A stretch of DNA of 64,000 bases, taken from contig NC_088715.1 of NCBI RefSeq assembly GCF_963576615.1, forward strand, positions 51,872,007 to 51,936,006, given 5' to 3'. The position numbers and the translations under genes are program-made. The notes below the pieces were generated by a model that worked only from the letters and a program-made list of their open reading frames with translations, was not told the origin of the DNA and ran no database searches. The DNA comes from Watersipora subatra (lineage: Eukaryota > Bryozoa > Gymnolaemata > Cheilostomatida > Watersiporidae). Below are positions 1 through 11,397 of this stretch, piece by piece; the stretch's first letter is position 1; each line of letters starts with the position of its first letter.

Positions 1-72
1 ATATACCACGCCATTCGCTGCAAGTAGTTTTGTACCTAGTAATTAATCTTTCATCAGAGTAAATAGCACTAA

Positions 73-276
73 GGCAGTCTAGCATGGCGTGAGACATCGT
101 CAGGTGTGTCGATAAAGCACAGAGAATAAGTATTTACACAACTATTCTGATACGCCAGTAGACGGTCGATTAGCGCAGGTGTTAGAGTGCCGATCTACAA
201 AGCTGGTTGTCATGGGTTAAGTCGTACACAAAACAACTTCTTATCCTAACCTCTCACCCCAGCTTCGGGCAGACAC
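73..276 (+). repeat. tRNA-derived SINE, copy 1
   Basis: The piece at about 165-225 looks like a tRNA gene: a box A-like stretch near 172-184 (TTAGCGCAGGTG) and a box B-like stretch near 213-223 (GGGTTAAGTCG), about 30 bases apart. Sequence on both sides of this head matches, in inverted orientation, a second copy at 5431-5635, including the outer motif TCGTCAGGTGTG and the tail motif AGCTTCGGGCAGACAC. Two full-length relatives with a tRNA-like core indicate a SINE rather than a working tRNA gene. Boundaries are set by where the two copies stop matching. Confidence 0.7.
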
Positions 277-1025
277 TGGTTTTACTATAGAACAGGTTAC
301 TTGATAACATCAAGCTTTAATCTACTAAGTTAATCCTTTGTAATATTTGCTCTATGCTTGGAGATTGTCAAGTTGAAGCGAATGTTCTTATAAGAATACA
401 TTGTGTTTTGTTCAATCCCTTGCAAAGTAAAAACTATCTCAAGTTATCACATATATTATTGAAAAATACAGTACATAAAACTATGCAAAAACTAAATGGA
501 AAAGCTAATTTTTATATGTATGAATCTGAATAAAAAAGCAATGATCAAGAGAAAAGTGCTCATTATCAAATCACCTTTACATTAAAGTTAAAGACAGATA
601 GGTTGAGACGCCGGAGACAGATGATGCATAGCTAGAGGCTGCGATAGAGACAATCGATTTTATACTAGTTTTATTACGCTGGTCACTTGACAAGTGTAAA
701 TAATGCCGGGGAAAAATTACATGGAAAATCCATAATACTTTAAAACTTATGGTATAAGCATATTCCAGATATAGCATGGGCAAGATAATCATCTCTGGTG
801 TGCTCATTGTTTTTATTTGTGAGATGTAGCTATGAAGTTGGTAGTTAGAGTTAGTTGGCTGCAGGTATTTCCATTTAAATTGTGTGAACTTTAAATTAAA
901 ATAATTTGGGTATATTTTTGTTTTATTGCATAGTTTATACAGATACTGTATAGTTATAAAGACTAGCTTCGCAGCTGACACTAGTTTCAGTCAGTTTTTT
1001 TTGCTTCGTTTTTGATTTTTTCTCA
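277..1025. other. Intron or intergenic DNA, no gene seen
   Basis: AT-rich sequence without a supportable exon. The open frames here are short and have no splice context or recognisable domain. It lies 5' of the first supported zinc-finger-locus exon and is probably intronic. Confidence 0.4.
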
Positions 1026-1310
1026 CAATAATTATGCATATGTAAATATGCATAATTACTGTACTTATGTACTGTGCATATGTGCTGTACATATGTACAG
1101 TACATATGTGCTGTACATATTAACATATGTGCTGTACATATGTACTGTACATATGTACAGAACATATGTACAGTACATATGTACTGTGCGTATGTACACA
1201 TGTACAGTACATATGTTCTGTACATCTGTACATATGCACTGTACATACGTACATATGAAGGCCTCAAAGGAAAAGCAATCAATGTCACAGTTGTTCAAAA
1301 TTGAGATATA
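1026..1310 (+). repeat. Palindromic CATATGTAC array with conserved flank
   Basis: About 230 bases are built almost only from self-complementary words such as CATATG, GTAC and TGTACA, so every stretch can fold on itself and reads the same on both strands. The right flank (1258-1305, containing CAATCAATGTCACAG) is repeated in inverse orientation beside a similar array at 2633-2772. The whole unit is therefore a dispersed repeat, not a lone microsatellite. Open frames across it are artefacts of the simple sequence. Confidence 0.8.
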
Positions 1311-1799
1311 GCCATTTTAAAGTTTACAAACTTTTTTTGGAAAGAATTACAACTTATATCATAGAAACCTTTTAGCTATTGATCAATAAAGATGTTACCT
1401 GGAAATGTGATCAACAAAGAAGCGGTAGACATAATTTGGGGTGGCACAACATATCCTAAGTTAAAACCACTACACGGACATTGATCGATTTACTTTGGAA
1501 ATCATTGACAACTCTCTACGCATGATGTTTTATTAGGTGAAAATGTTAAAACGTTATAGTATTCCAATTTTAAACGCTATATTGCAGTAAAATATTGGGT
1601 TTCAACCATCCAAATTTCAACCAAACAAAAATGAACAGGTTACAATACTACAACAACATTTTTACTGTGTCCTAGAATAACTGCGATATGTTATTTTGCA
1701 TTACACTAAACCCTTTTGCACAAACTTCTCTTTTTGCTTATCGGTACTCTTTGGATATTTTCCTTCACTCTCACTGCCTCTGTCCATTGTATCAAATTA

Positions 1800-2345
1800 T
1801 TAACCCTTTCACTGCCATCCATGTCCAAATTTAGTTATCGTCTTACTACCAGGCATTTGCCGAAAATTGCGGATTTTGCTTCATGATATGTATACAAATT
1901 TTTACAACTTGAACCTTTATCTAGAAAATTTTTGTTATATTTTATTTTTGCACACTTATTAACAAATTTTGCTATAAAAAATGTAATGTATCTACACTTT
2001 GTGCATTGTTAAAGCTATGTGAAGCTACGATCGTCACGACGCTAAAGTGATGCTAAACAGTGTTCTTTATTCCTACACAACTATTTATTTCACCACCATT
2101 AATGTCAGTGTTGCTACTTGAATTGTCTGTGCAATCATGAAAATCTGAATCTGAATTAGCAATAATGTCATAAACATACGTAATTACCTGTTTTCGAACA
2201 CGGGCGGCACTTACAAAAACTTACGCAAAAATTGTTGGTTTTCAGGTTGGAAATTCTCAAACAAAAATTTGAAATTGCTTCATTGTTTTAGGGTAATTTT
2301 ATAGAGAGATCTGACATAATCAGCATAAGTAATTCTCTGTTTTTT
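1800..2345 (-). mobile_element. piggyBac-like remnant
   Basis: It begins with TTAA followed by CCCTTTCACTGCC, a piggyBac-style target site and terminal repeat. On the minus strand a degraded frame runs through an acidic stretch including IIANSDSDFHD, which matches the minus-to-plus counterpart at 41766-42404. The far end is not recognisable, so this copy is probably truncated. Acidic Asp/Ser-rich N-termini are common in piggyBac transposases. The family assignment rests on the TTAA and terminus, not on a catalytic domain. Confidence 0.55.
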
Positions 2346-2632
2346 AACTTGAGAGGTACTTATGAAAGCCATAATAACACTACATAGTTCGAACGTCCGA
2401 AAGAGAAAAACAATCGTTATAAGTTGGAAATTCCCAAACATGTATGTGTTGCTATTGGCTGAAAGTAATCACATGACCTGAAAATGATCATTACTGCTGT
2501 GTAGCCCTTGGACATGGATCATCCTTGCAAAGAGCTAGTTTATTTTAAGCAGGAATATCTCTGGACTTTGATCATTTTTTCTGAAAGTCCGAGCCTAAAC
2601 TTTTTGGCCAGAACTATTTAAGAGAAGATAAT

Positions 2633-2772
2633 TTCAGTATTTTGAGAAAATGGGACATTGATCGTTCTTCCGTTGAAGTCTTCATATGTACAGTGCCTAT
2701 GTACATATGCACTGTATGTATGTACATATACACTGTACATATGTACATATGCACTGTGCATATGTACGAAAA
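2633..2772 (-). repeat. Second palindromic CATATGTAC array (inverted copy)
   Basis: This is a shorter, inverted relative of the array at 1026-1310. The flank at 2640-2690 is the reverse complement of 1250-1305, and the array is again made of alternating CATATG and GTAC words. Confidence 0.75.
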
Positions 2773-3640
2773 ATATACATACGTACTTGTGTGAATGCAG
2801 TGATTCATAGTACTGCAAACTTTCGAAAAACTGCAAAAGTCGAATTTTAAGCATTACTTAGTTTTTTTAACAAGCATTTGCTCAGATTTTGGTCATTTGT
2901 CGAAATAGTCATATGATCAGGTAGAAAAAATTCATGATTGACTGTATATATACATAAATTTTTTATGACTATCATAAGATTTAATGGTGGAAGAATAAGC
3001 ATTCCTGACACATTGCAGTTATTATTATTTTTGCGGTGACATGGCGTATTATTGCAACTCAAAGTTTTTCTGTTGCCATTGTGGTTTTCCATTTTTCTCA
3101 GGTATGTTTATGTGAAAATGGTTGCTTACTATCAGTGGTGGTCTACAACCCTATACCAGAAATCAAATGGTAATAAAGTTTGTTGACAGTGGTTGATGGC
3201 TTTCCGCACATGACATGTTTGAGTCGCATGATTTTCGATAATTGTGGCTTTAACCACAAACTAAAACGGCTGTGCAGTATTACCATACACTGGTTAGCCT
3301 ACATGTTCCTCGATGGACACGGGACACGCTAAATTTAAATGGATGATTCGGTTTGACGTGTCACAATAATAACCAAATAATAGTGCAAGCTGCTCATTTG
3401 AGATTCTCATCATCATCATTTCGCTCCCATGCTTTGTTGATTGATCTTTCCTAAGCATCCTTCTATGCTTAGAAGTTCGTCATTCTGGGAAGATTTGAAC
3501 CTTCAAAGAAAGCTTTTCATTCATTATAAAAATAAAGTAGGTTTGCTAAAGGGTGGTTTAACAAATGGAAAAGGTAATTTTTCAAGATGATAACTTCTCC
3601 AAATTAAGTCTGGTTCCTAGTTCTCTAGCTTTTACAAAGA

Positions 3641-3750
3641 ACCTGCATTAGTCATAAGTTACCTGCATTGATCATAATTTACCTGTACTAAGCATAATTT
3701 ACCTGCATTGATTATAATTTACCTGCATTGATCATAATTGACCTGCATTT
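3641..3750. repeat. 20-bp tandem repeat, five copies
   Basis: There are five consecutive 20-base units of the form ACCTGCATTGATCATAATTT at 3641, 3661, 3681, 3701 and 3721, then half a unit to 3750. The units differ by a few substitutions and no indels. Confidence 0.9.
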
Positions 3751-5430
3751 ATTTTTGCTCATCTGCCAGAAGGCTGAACGATTTTAAACTGTTTCCTTAA
3801 GAAACTATCCCTGATTATAGTGTAACGGTCTATTCTGTAGCCATTTAATTAACTTACATTGTATCAATATACAGAAGTCAAATTGTACTATCACTGAGTG
3901 GTACACCTAACAATCTATAAAGTGGGTAGCTTATCTCCTTGTGGTCAAGTTTTCTTTCAAGCGTATTGATGCATCAGGGAGTTACGATGAGCCAGCAGCA
4001 TTTGTCAAATATTAATTGATAGGCCTAAAATGAGCAGGGATAGTGTAGGTTATGTCTTCATATAATTTTACTCATGTTTGTTTAATCAAAATACAAACAT
4101 AATTCGTAGTTTTTTTGTGGAAATGGCATTACAGTGCATCTTCGGGTTACGATGGCCCTGTTATATGATCTTTTCGCCCTACGATGCAGAACACTGTGAT
4201 TTTTCGTCCTCTACATCTGCAAGGTTTTGTGCCCTAAAATATTATCAAAAATTTTGTATGAAATTCAAATTTGGCCATTGGTAGGCTGATTACATGGGAA
4301 TAACAAATAAGCTGATATGTTATCCGCCGAAATCTCTTACATATGCATGAAATAGATAAGATGCTCAATCTCTCTCAGTTCACCGTTATTTGTTATTAGT
4401 TATTGGGAAAACGAAACTGAAAGCAGGTGACAAAATTTTAGCCGCTGAAAAAGGTGAAGTTCAATAAAATAGTTAATAATGCATATTAAAACTTAGCTTT
4501 AAGTATGTGTTTAGTAAGCAAAATTAATTTAAGTTGAATTCAACATTTATGTTATACGTCTGCCTCGAAGGTAAGAACTCTCTGCGGTATATACGGCACA
4601 TAGTACATTGTAACGATACATTTTCCTGCAGATCATAACCACTATATACACTAAAGCTACTGTAGGTAACTATAGTTACTAAGTGTAACATATTATTTTG
4701 TCACTAGTTTTTAATATGTACAGTGCGTATATAAAATTTTGATGATTTTTACCAGGATGTGTTTGCATTAGATATTTACTATGGGTTTCTATAACCCTCT
4801 ATCCGAAATTTCCGCCTCACGATGCCAACACTAGTATTAATTGAAATCGCATGGCGAGATCCAAGATCCACTGCATTTGATTGTAAGAACTGGGCTTTTT
4901 TATCTGTAGATTGTGGGCTTCCATTGCCATTCGGCTTGAAATTGAAGAAATCTTTGCATATAGTTATTTTGTAATCTATATTATTATATGTTGGTGCGGA
5001 AGTTTCTGTTTTTTTTTAAAACTTTTGAGACAGTAGATGTCCCTACAATGTAAGTAATTCGTTTTGAGAATGCTGAGGCTATAGGGATTTTACATTATGC
5101 AAACCACGAAATAGTTGTTAATTGCCTAATCCATTCCAAGATCTTTAAAAAAACTCACACCTCTGGTCCTTCAAAAAAAAAACTAAACTTTAATTTTTAT
5201 TTTCTAAGCTGTACAATAACTGGTATTATCGGTTTGTATCGACAACCTTTTTTATGATTTTCACTTGGTTTAAGACTCATGATTTCGGCGAATTTACATC
5301 AAGTTATAGACACCTTGAATGTCAGTTTCAATTGATTTTTTCACTTTTTTTTAGATCGATGTCAAAGATAAAAGTATTAATTTGTCTAAAATAAAGTAAA
5401 ACAAAAATAAGTCATTATTATAATAAGAGT
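3751..5430. other. Unassigned AT-rich DNA
   Basis: I find no exon with matching acceptor, donor and open frame, and no element with two recognisable ends. The longest open frame (4078-4284) has no domain similarity I can recognise. It is probably intron of the zinc-finger locus. Confidence 0.35.
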
Positions 5431-5635
5431 GTGTCTGTCCGAAGCCAAGGTGAGACGGCAGAATAAAATATCGCTTTTAATGGGACTCCAACTCGTGAAA
5501 TTCAGTTTGGTAGACCGACACTAACACCTGCACCAGTCGACCGCCTTTAGGTATTTATAAATAACTCGGCAGCTATCTATTGTTTGTTTATCAGCACACC
5601 TGACGAACTCTCACTGCGCACTAGACTACCAGGGT
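5431..5635 (-). repeat. tRNA-derived SINE, copy 2 (inverted)
   Basis: Read on the minus strand this copy has a box A-like stretch (GACTGGTGCAGGTG) and a box B-like stretch (GAGTTGGAGTCC), closer to tRNA consensus than copy 1. It shares both outer flanks with the copy at 73-276. It lies about 310 bases upstream of the first supported exon of the zinc-finger locus. Confidence 0.75.
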
Positions 5636-5946
5636 ACTAGTATATATGTATAATTGAGATAACCTTATGCGTCGTTTTCTCTCTCTCTCAAATGAGGCAT
5701 GAGAGAAAATGATATTTTAAGGCTAACTGTCAGACTCTTGCTATTCAAATCGATTTTGGGAACTTGCACCAACTTGTTGCTTTACATTATGTCGATATTG
5801 TTACGTATTATGAAGCAGAAACTACATAAATTATTTACATTAAAGATATGAAGACAACGTGTAATGAAAAATAGTATTTTACTTAAATTAAAGCTGGTGT
5901 TTTGTTCTTTGCAGTATGTATGTTTTTGTTATTTTTGCTTCAATAG

Positions 5947-6006
5947 AAATGACAGAGGATGCAACAGAGATGGAAGCTATCAATTTCACAGAACCAACTA
6001 GTCCAG
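5947..6006 (+). CDS. Zinc-finger locus, linker exon 1 (partial gene)
   Basis: This 60-bp exon has a pyrimidine-rich acceptor ending CTTCAATAG and a GTAAAA donor. In phase 1 it is fully open and encodes an acidic, Thr-rich segment including MTEDATEMEAINFTEPTSP. It splices in frame to the next mini-exon and leaves one base of the codon on each side, as all seven mini-exons do. No fold or known domain is visible; it is probably a flexible linker between an unseen N-terminal domain and the fingers. An in-frame ATG near its start means it could alternatively hold an initiation site. Confidence 0.6.
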
Positions 6007-6403
6007 GTAAAATGTCAGCTTGTGATATGAATTGTCTAAGCTATCTGATATTTAGATTTTATGTAATAGAAAATTATTAACCAGGATACTGAGCGTCTTA
6101 GACTGACAGTTTTAGCTGTCTTACACTGACAGTCTAAGGGTATAAAATCTGCTAGACCACTACTGCTGCTCAAGCCATAGCAATATATAGGAAAACTTCT
6201 CTAAAATTCTAGAAAGGTCTCCAATTGGTAGGAACCAGTCCTCAAATAACGAAAAAAAATTTATTATCAATCATTTGTTGAGCCTGTTTTGGTAGCATTT
6301 TCCTTTGAACAAAGTTAGGAGGAAGAAAAGAATAATATCTTTATAACTTTGCCATCTACGGCATCTATGTTTTCATTAGTTTACCATGAGTTGTTGATTA
6401 CAG

Positions 6404-6469
6404 AGTTTGATGTGAAAAAAGAGCCTGCAGAGATAACTCTGAGCAGTTGTGGCAAATCTCACACATCTG
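6404..6469 (+). CDS. Zinc-finger locus, linker exon 2 with SUMO-type motif
   Basis: This 66-bp exon follows a TTGATTACAG acceptor and ends at a strong GTAAGT donor. It is open in phase 1 and phase-symmetric. The peptide includes FDVKKEPAEITLSSC; V-K-K-E fits the psi-K-x-E sumoylation consensus, common in linkers of transcription factors. The rest is Ser/Thr-rich and probably disordered. It joins exon 1 as ...TSP then (E)FDVKKEP without a stop. Splicing and modification are inferred, not shown. Confidence 0.65.
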
Positions 6470-6566
6470 GTAAGTAATGCCTTTGCTGACTTCAATCGAT
6501 GCAGTTTCCCAGCCAGCACTCGCTGGTGTCGATGTAGCGAGTGAGACAGCGTGGAATGACACATCT

Positions 6567-7022
6567 CAAGGCTGGCTCATGCTATATCGCCATATGTCGG
6601 CATTTTCCTTTCGCCATTCATCGTTGAGTATGTGGGCACATAACCAACAGTAAGTATGTTGGTCGACAGCATCGATGAAGGAATGTGGATACGTCGGAAA
6701 GTTTGCAGTTGTCAAATTTTTTCGATATTTTGCCAAGCATCGACTATTTCGCCGATAGTAATTCGTGGTCGTGGATAGCGTGATATATTTATTTCCCTTA
6801 TGATAGTTGCTGCGGGACAAGTATTTGAATTGAGTATGCGAAAACAAAGAGGCTTTTTTGCGAAAGATTTTTTTTCAGATTGAGAACCCGGAATCACAGA
6901 GTATTTCCTGATGCGATTAAGGATGGGTTTGTGATAATGTGAACATCGTTATCATCAACGATTATGAAAGTATTGTGTCATCAACACCGAGATATGCCGA
7001 TATAGCGTGAACCAACCTTTAA
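6567..7022. mobile_element. Non-autonomous TIR element, 456 bp
   Basis: The left end AAGGCTGGCTCATGCTATAT is mirrored by the right end, whose reverse complement reads AAAGGTTGGTTCACGCTATA. About 35 bases of terminal inverted repeat are recognisable. The interior has no conserved coding sequence. The ends resemble in style those of the pair at 11658-12476 (TAAAGCCTGGTTCCC), suggesting related families. A target duplication is not clear, so the superfamily is left open. Confidence 0.65.
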
Positions 7023-7179
7023 AGTCGATCACGGGTAGAAACTAACCTGCTGTTTATTGTCATACAAATGCTAGCTCATGTTTGTACTTATTATCTAAAC
7101 GAATAGAAAGCTTTGTTACTGACGTACTATCTACCGTATATAGTCAAAGTAGGCAAGTCTTTGCTATTGTTGTATGATT

Positions 7180-7522
7180 GTTTTTGACGTTTGAAATTAT
7201 TTGATTTCCAGGATGTTTAAAGACTAAAATCGATAGAACTCGATCATGATTGAAACGCTTGAGGAAAAATATATGTAAATGGTGTCATTAGAGTTGATAT
7301 CAGTTATTGCATTCGAGTTGAAGCCTTACGCGCTCCATCTCTAATCTGTCTGTCTCATTGGAATTATAGACGCTGTAATTGCACTGTCGTTTGATCTGAT
7401 TGTTTTCATCGTGACCAAGTTTTATCAATTTCAAACTTGAAACATTCGGCAAAACATCAAAAACATCACAAATGACAGAAAAATACCACTAATTTCTGAT
7501 AAACTTTACTGAAAATTCTGTT
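7180..7522. mobile_element. Long-TIR MITE, degenerate copy
   Basis: The left arm (GATTTCCAGGATGTTTAAAG... near 7205) and right arm (GACCAAGTTTTATCAATTTCAAACTTGAAAC near 7410) are imperfect inverted repeats of about 100 bases. Both arms match the better preserved copy at 22279-22690. Confidence 0.55.
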
Positions 7523-9029
7523 CAAATTTGTCATTAAACAGACAAAGTGATAGCATTTAGGATTGTGGTGAGTTTTGCAGGATTATCTCATCTCGCTCTT
7601 GATACTTTTGTTATTAAAAAGGAAATTGACTCTGTTATCATGATTTTGTCCGAGTTGTCTGCCTTTGCTGTAAATATAAGTTCACAGAGATTTGAGTGAA
7701 TAGCTTTGTGTTCTAATATATACCTTCATTTGTTCATTACAAATGATGACACAAAATTTAAGGCAGCATGCTGACATGCGCAGAGAAAATCTGATCATGA
7801 AAAAAATGTGACGCCCTTCCTATGGTCTAGTCTCGCTCTCTAGCTGTAATGTGAGGTTAATAAAGGCTGAGGACGTGTTCAACACATTTATTTTGCTGCA
7901 CCAGCAATCGGTCTAGCCGTTTGGCACTCGTTCAGTACCCCATTTGTCTCACTCGTATCTTATTGGTTAATTTACACTTTCACTGACCAAATTTCCCGGT
8001 TATCAAAGGTTTCCAAGAATTATAAAACTCGTAGTATGGCAATTTTTTGCGAGACAAAAAATAATTTTACAAACATTCATAACTCTTTCGTTGCCACACG
8101 CCTCGTATCACGAATTTGTTAGTTTTTTTTACGAGACGTTTTACATTGAGCCTTTTATTGGCCTTTCAATTCACATGAGAACATCACGCGTCCAAACAAT
8201 AACCACGTCGAGTTGAGTACATCATTGAAATGAAGGGATTCCAACCTACAGCGTTTCCGTGATGGCTGCAATTAACTGTTCGTTTTTTAGCTTTTAAGAG
8301 CTTGTTATCGCATTTCTACATATTTTTCACCTACAACACAGCAGAGTAAGACTTGGTGAACCTTTTGATACCAAATAATTGTAATGTAAATTTTGTTGCA
8401 AGTCAACCTTTAAATGAAATGAAACAGTTTTTGCATGTGTTGAGCCAATAGAAAATATGTTGAGAGCCCATCCTGAACATAGTTTTGCTGTGTAAAACTT
8501 TATTTTTATCGCAATTTCTTCTTAGCGATGACCAGTCGTGTCACACGCATACCAACTACGAAGCTTTCACTAATTTTATATCTATGAACTTTGTGTGATT
8601 TTTATTAAATAGTGCTACTACTGAGAGTAATTATTTTAGCAGCAAAATAATGCCATAAGCTGTAATAATCTTTTTAAAAATCAAAATTTCAATTCAAATC
8701 CAATTAAAAAAAGCAAAATTTCAAAAAATCAAATTTTGTAGACCGTGTGGTTCTGTACCCTTGTGGTTCGCCCTTGTCAAATATCAGGTTTTTCCGGTTA
8801 TGTAATTCTTTCTCCATAAAGAAATTGATTTCGTAGCGAAAGAGTGTATGACTTCATTTGAAAACATTTGAACAGCGTTGGGTATTATAGAAACGCTGTG
8901 TTCATCTAAGGCATTGAGAAGAAAGTGCCAACAGGCACCGTCAGCCTGCGTAGTGACAGGATGAGTTCTTGTGTATTTCACAGCTTCACTTAGAGTTTGC
9001 CTTACATCTCAGCTGTTTTATTGTTATTA
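7523..9029. other. Intron-like DNA, no firm feature
   Basis: No element with two ends and no phase-1 mini-exon was found. One open stretch after an acceptor at about 7579 is discussed among the rejected items. Confidence 0.3.
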
Positions 9030-10285
9030 CAGTAATACTTCAACTTACGAGTGCTCCAACGTACGAGAAACTTGAGATACGAGCCAGCTTTTAAGCAAGT
9101 GTTAGCACTAACATACGAGCCATGTTTGAGATACGAGCACGTGAGTCAGTTGCCAAGTATGCCGGAGGTGTTTTATGAGAACAGCATCACTCTGTATTTT
9201 TCGTCTGCTCAGCTTATACCTTTGTACCGTGTTTTTTTGTGCGCGATTTTCAGGGCAGAATTATGTGAATTAAAAGTACTGTGCGTTGACCGAAAGTTTG
9301 CCAGTAAAATGAAAAATAATGCAAAGAAAAAGCGAATGATAACAGTTGATATTAAACGGAAAATTATTGAAAAATATGCGAAATGTGTATGCGTGATTGA
9401 GCTAGCTCAGCAATTTGACAGAAATACATCCGCAATTATCAAACAGAAGGATTATCTTCGGGGCATTTAGTTCGCAAAAGGACTAACCATAGTTTATAAG
9501 CGGCGCAGCGATCTTCACGACCGCTGATGGAGAGACTGCTCAGTCATTGGATAAAAGATAAACAATTGGCCAGTGACAGCGACCTGAAACGATGCTATGT
9601 GAAAAGGCCGGTGCTATCTATCAAAACTATAAAAATAGACATTCGGACAAGTTGGCTAGTGGTCGTGCATTAACCCTTTGTGACGACACCTGTGTTCGTC
9701 GTAATTGCAACATGTTGAAAGGGCGACAAAGGCAAACGTCCTTAGATAGGTTTATCTTAAAACGGCCGGCTGGTCGTGAAAGCGAAACAAAGGAAAAATT
9801 AGCTAACCCGCGAGAAACTTCAAACTATGAACACCGAAGAAATTTTAATTACGTTAAGTTGAAAATGAAAGTTTGCTTTTAGGTTTGCTTCTAAGTTTGT
9901 CTTTTAAGATATTGATAAAATCCAGATTTATCAAAGTCAACTGTCGTAATGAAGGATAACTTATATCTCCCTCCCTGGCAAATGCTAGTGTTAGCTGCTA
10001 TTGTACGTATGTATTTAATTTTACATTTTAATTAATCACATTTCCTTGCATTATTTTTTATTTGTTGCTTTTTGAAACCATGTGGTAAGTTAGGACAATA
10101 ACCAACATGTTCTTTCTGTTACAATATCTTGTTTTGAGTGTTTTATTTGCATTTTTTAGAGTATGGAAACCAATCAATATATATTTAATTGTTCTATATA
10201 TAAATAAATTGCACCAACATGCGAGCAAATTAACATACGAGCTCAGCCTCGAAACGCATTAAGCTCGTAAGTTGAAGTATGACTG
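9030..10285 (+). mobile_element. Tigger/pogo-like element, internally deleted
   Basis: The ends are matching inverted repeats, CAGTAATACTTCAACTTACGAG at the left and its near-perfect reverse complement at 10264-10285 (one mismatch in the first 22 bases). TA dinucleotides flank both sides (9028-9029 and 10286-10287), as expected for Tc1-mariner-superfamily insertion. It holds remnants of a pogo-type transposase N-terminus and C-terminal tail, but the 1.25-kb length leaves no room for the DDE catalytic domain. It lies in an intron of the zinc-finger locus. Confidence 0.85.
9309..9882 (+). pseudogene. Pogo/Tigger transposase remnant lacking the DDE core
   Basis: From the ATG at 9309 the frame encodes a Lys-rich start and a helix-turn-helix of the CENP-B N-terminal type (MITVDIKRKIIEKYAKC, then IELAQQFDRNTSAI), ending with a stop at 9468-9470. 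Downstream, in other frames, come a fragment like the second CENP-B helix-turn-helix (MERLLSHWIKDKQ near 9525) and a tail around 9725-9770 with RQTSLDRF, typical of Tigger C-termini. The whole catalytic region between them is absent. This is the DNA-binding and tail residue of an internally deleted transposon. Confidence 0.7.
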
Positions 10286-10749
10286 TATATTGCAATAGAA
10301 CTTGTTGTTGTTAGGAGTTGGTAAGTAGTGCACATGCGCTAACACAACACAGCTCTCTCTCTCTCTCTGTCAAGTTCATATGAAACTTCAGTCTAAAACT
10401 AAGTCATCAGCAGCGACACTGTTTTGCTCTGCAATCGCACCATTAATCTGAACCGGCAGTAGCTCAGGTACTCTGCGCATCACTTCTGCGTCTCTCTTGT
10501 GCAGAGATGCGGAACAGAGCTTTTGCATCTATACGAGTCTCTACTATAAGTTAACGTGTAAACTAGCTGTCGAGGGGGGGCACGTTGTGGTTCATGGCTA
10601 CTTATGTTAACTGTATAATTACATTAGTTAAACTGTATTTTAAGGTCGTTTGGTTTTTAATTCTTAGATTAGTCTATCTTTAGTTCTAGTTATGCTGCCA
10701 TGTAACGTTTGTTGGTTCACTGGCAGCAACTAGTGTTTGAATTTTACAG

Positions 10750-10821
10750 GAGGTGTTACGGTTACATCATATTCTATGGCCCCTCTCGGTCTCCCAACTG
10801 TCTTGGCAGAAACATCTTCAG
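10750..10821 (+). CDS. Zinc-finger locus, linker exon 3
   Basis: This 72-bp exon lies between acceptor TTTTACAG and donor GTATGC and is open only in phase 1. The peptide is GVTVTSYSMAPLGLPTVLAE plus Ser-Ser, with no charged cluster and no domain. Like its neighbours it starts after the first base of a codon and ends with the first base of the next. It can therefore join to exons 1, 2 or 4 or directly to any finger exon in frame. Confidence 0.6.
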
Positions 10822-11188
10822 GTATGCCACTAGATGGTTTTTATGTTTTAGTTTGCATTCTAAAGCAGCATACATTTATTTTTCAATCCTAATAAAAAGA
10901 GTAAAAGAGACATTGTTGCTTCTCTTTCAAATTGTGCCAGATAGGTCGCAAAATATCATCACCTCGGTTACTGACCCTTCAGTCTGCAGTCTCATCTGTT
11001 GTGAATAATCATTATGGAAACATTTCGCAATGTTGAGGCGCAAGAACAGGAATGTCCAGCATGTAGCTTACCATTATTCTCGTGTTTGAGGTGGCATTGT
11101 TGAAGGAAATAACTCACACTTGACAATCAAACTTGTCCTGTTAGTGTTGGACACTGCGAGGAAGACAACAATATTATGAGTTTATCAC

Positions 11189-11270
11189 ACAAGTCATTAA
11201 CCTTACGGGACTAAGGCGTGTTAAGCATACAAATCATTAACTTCAAGGGACTAAGGCGTGGTAAGGGATC
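11189..11270. repeat. Two-copy tandem repeat, about 40 bp
   Basis: Two adjacent units contain CATTAACCTTACGGGACTAA and CATTAACTTCAAGGGACTAA, each followed by GGCGTG. They sit in intron DNA between linker exons 3 and 4. Confidence 0.7.
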
Positions 11271-11397
11271 TCTTTCCTCTTCAATCAGATGGGCCGCAGC
11301 ACATTTGTAGATTTTTAGCCAAATTGCTGCACTGCTTTCATAACAACAGTCCAGAATGTGATTGTCTTGTGCCAACACTTGCATTGGCCATTCTTGA

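Noticed and set aside
7580..7699. Open stretch after a TTTTGCAG acceptor with VIKKEID, similar in style to linker exon 2
   Set aside because: No donor leaves it in phase 1, and the GTAAAT site would break frame with every downstream exon. Kept only as a curiosity.
10315..10320. Six-base phase-1 micro-exon (GAGTTG) between TTGTTAG and GTAAGT
   Set aside because: It fits the phase rule but is far too short to support without transcripts.
10353..10368. (CT)n tract as a regulatory element
   Set aside because: It is a short microsatellite, and nothing around it indicates a promoter or splice role.
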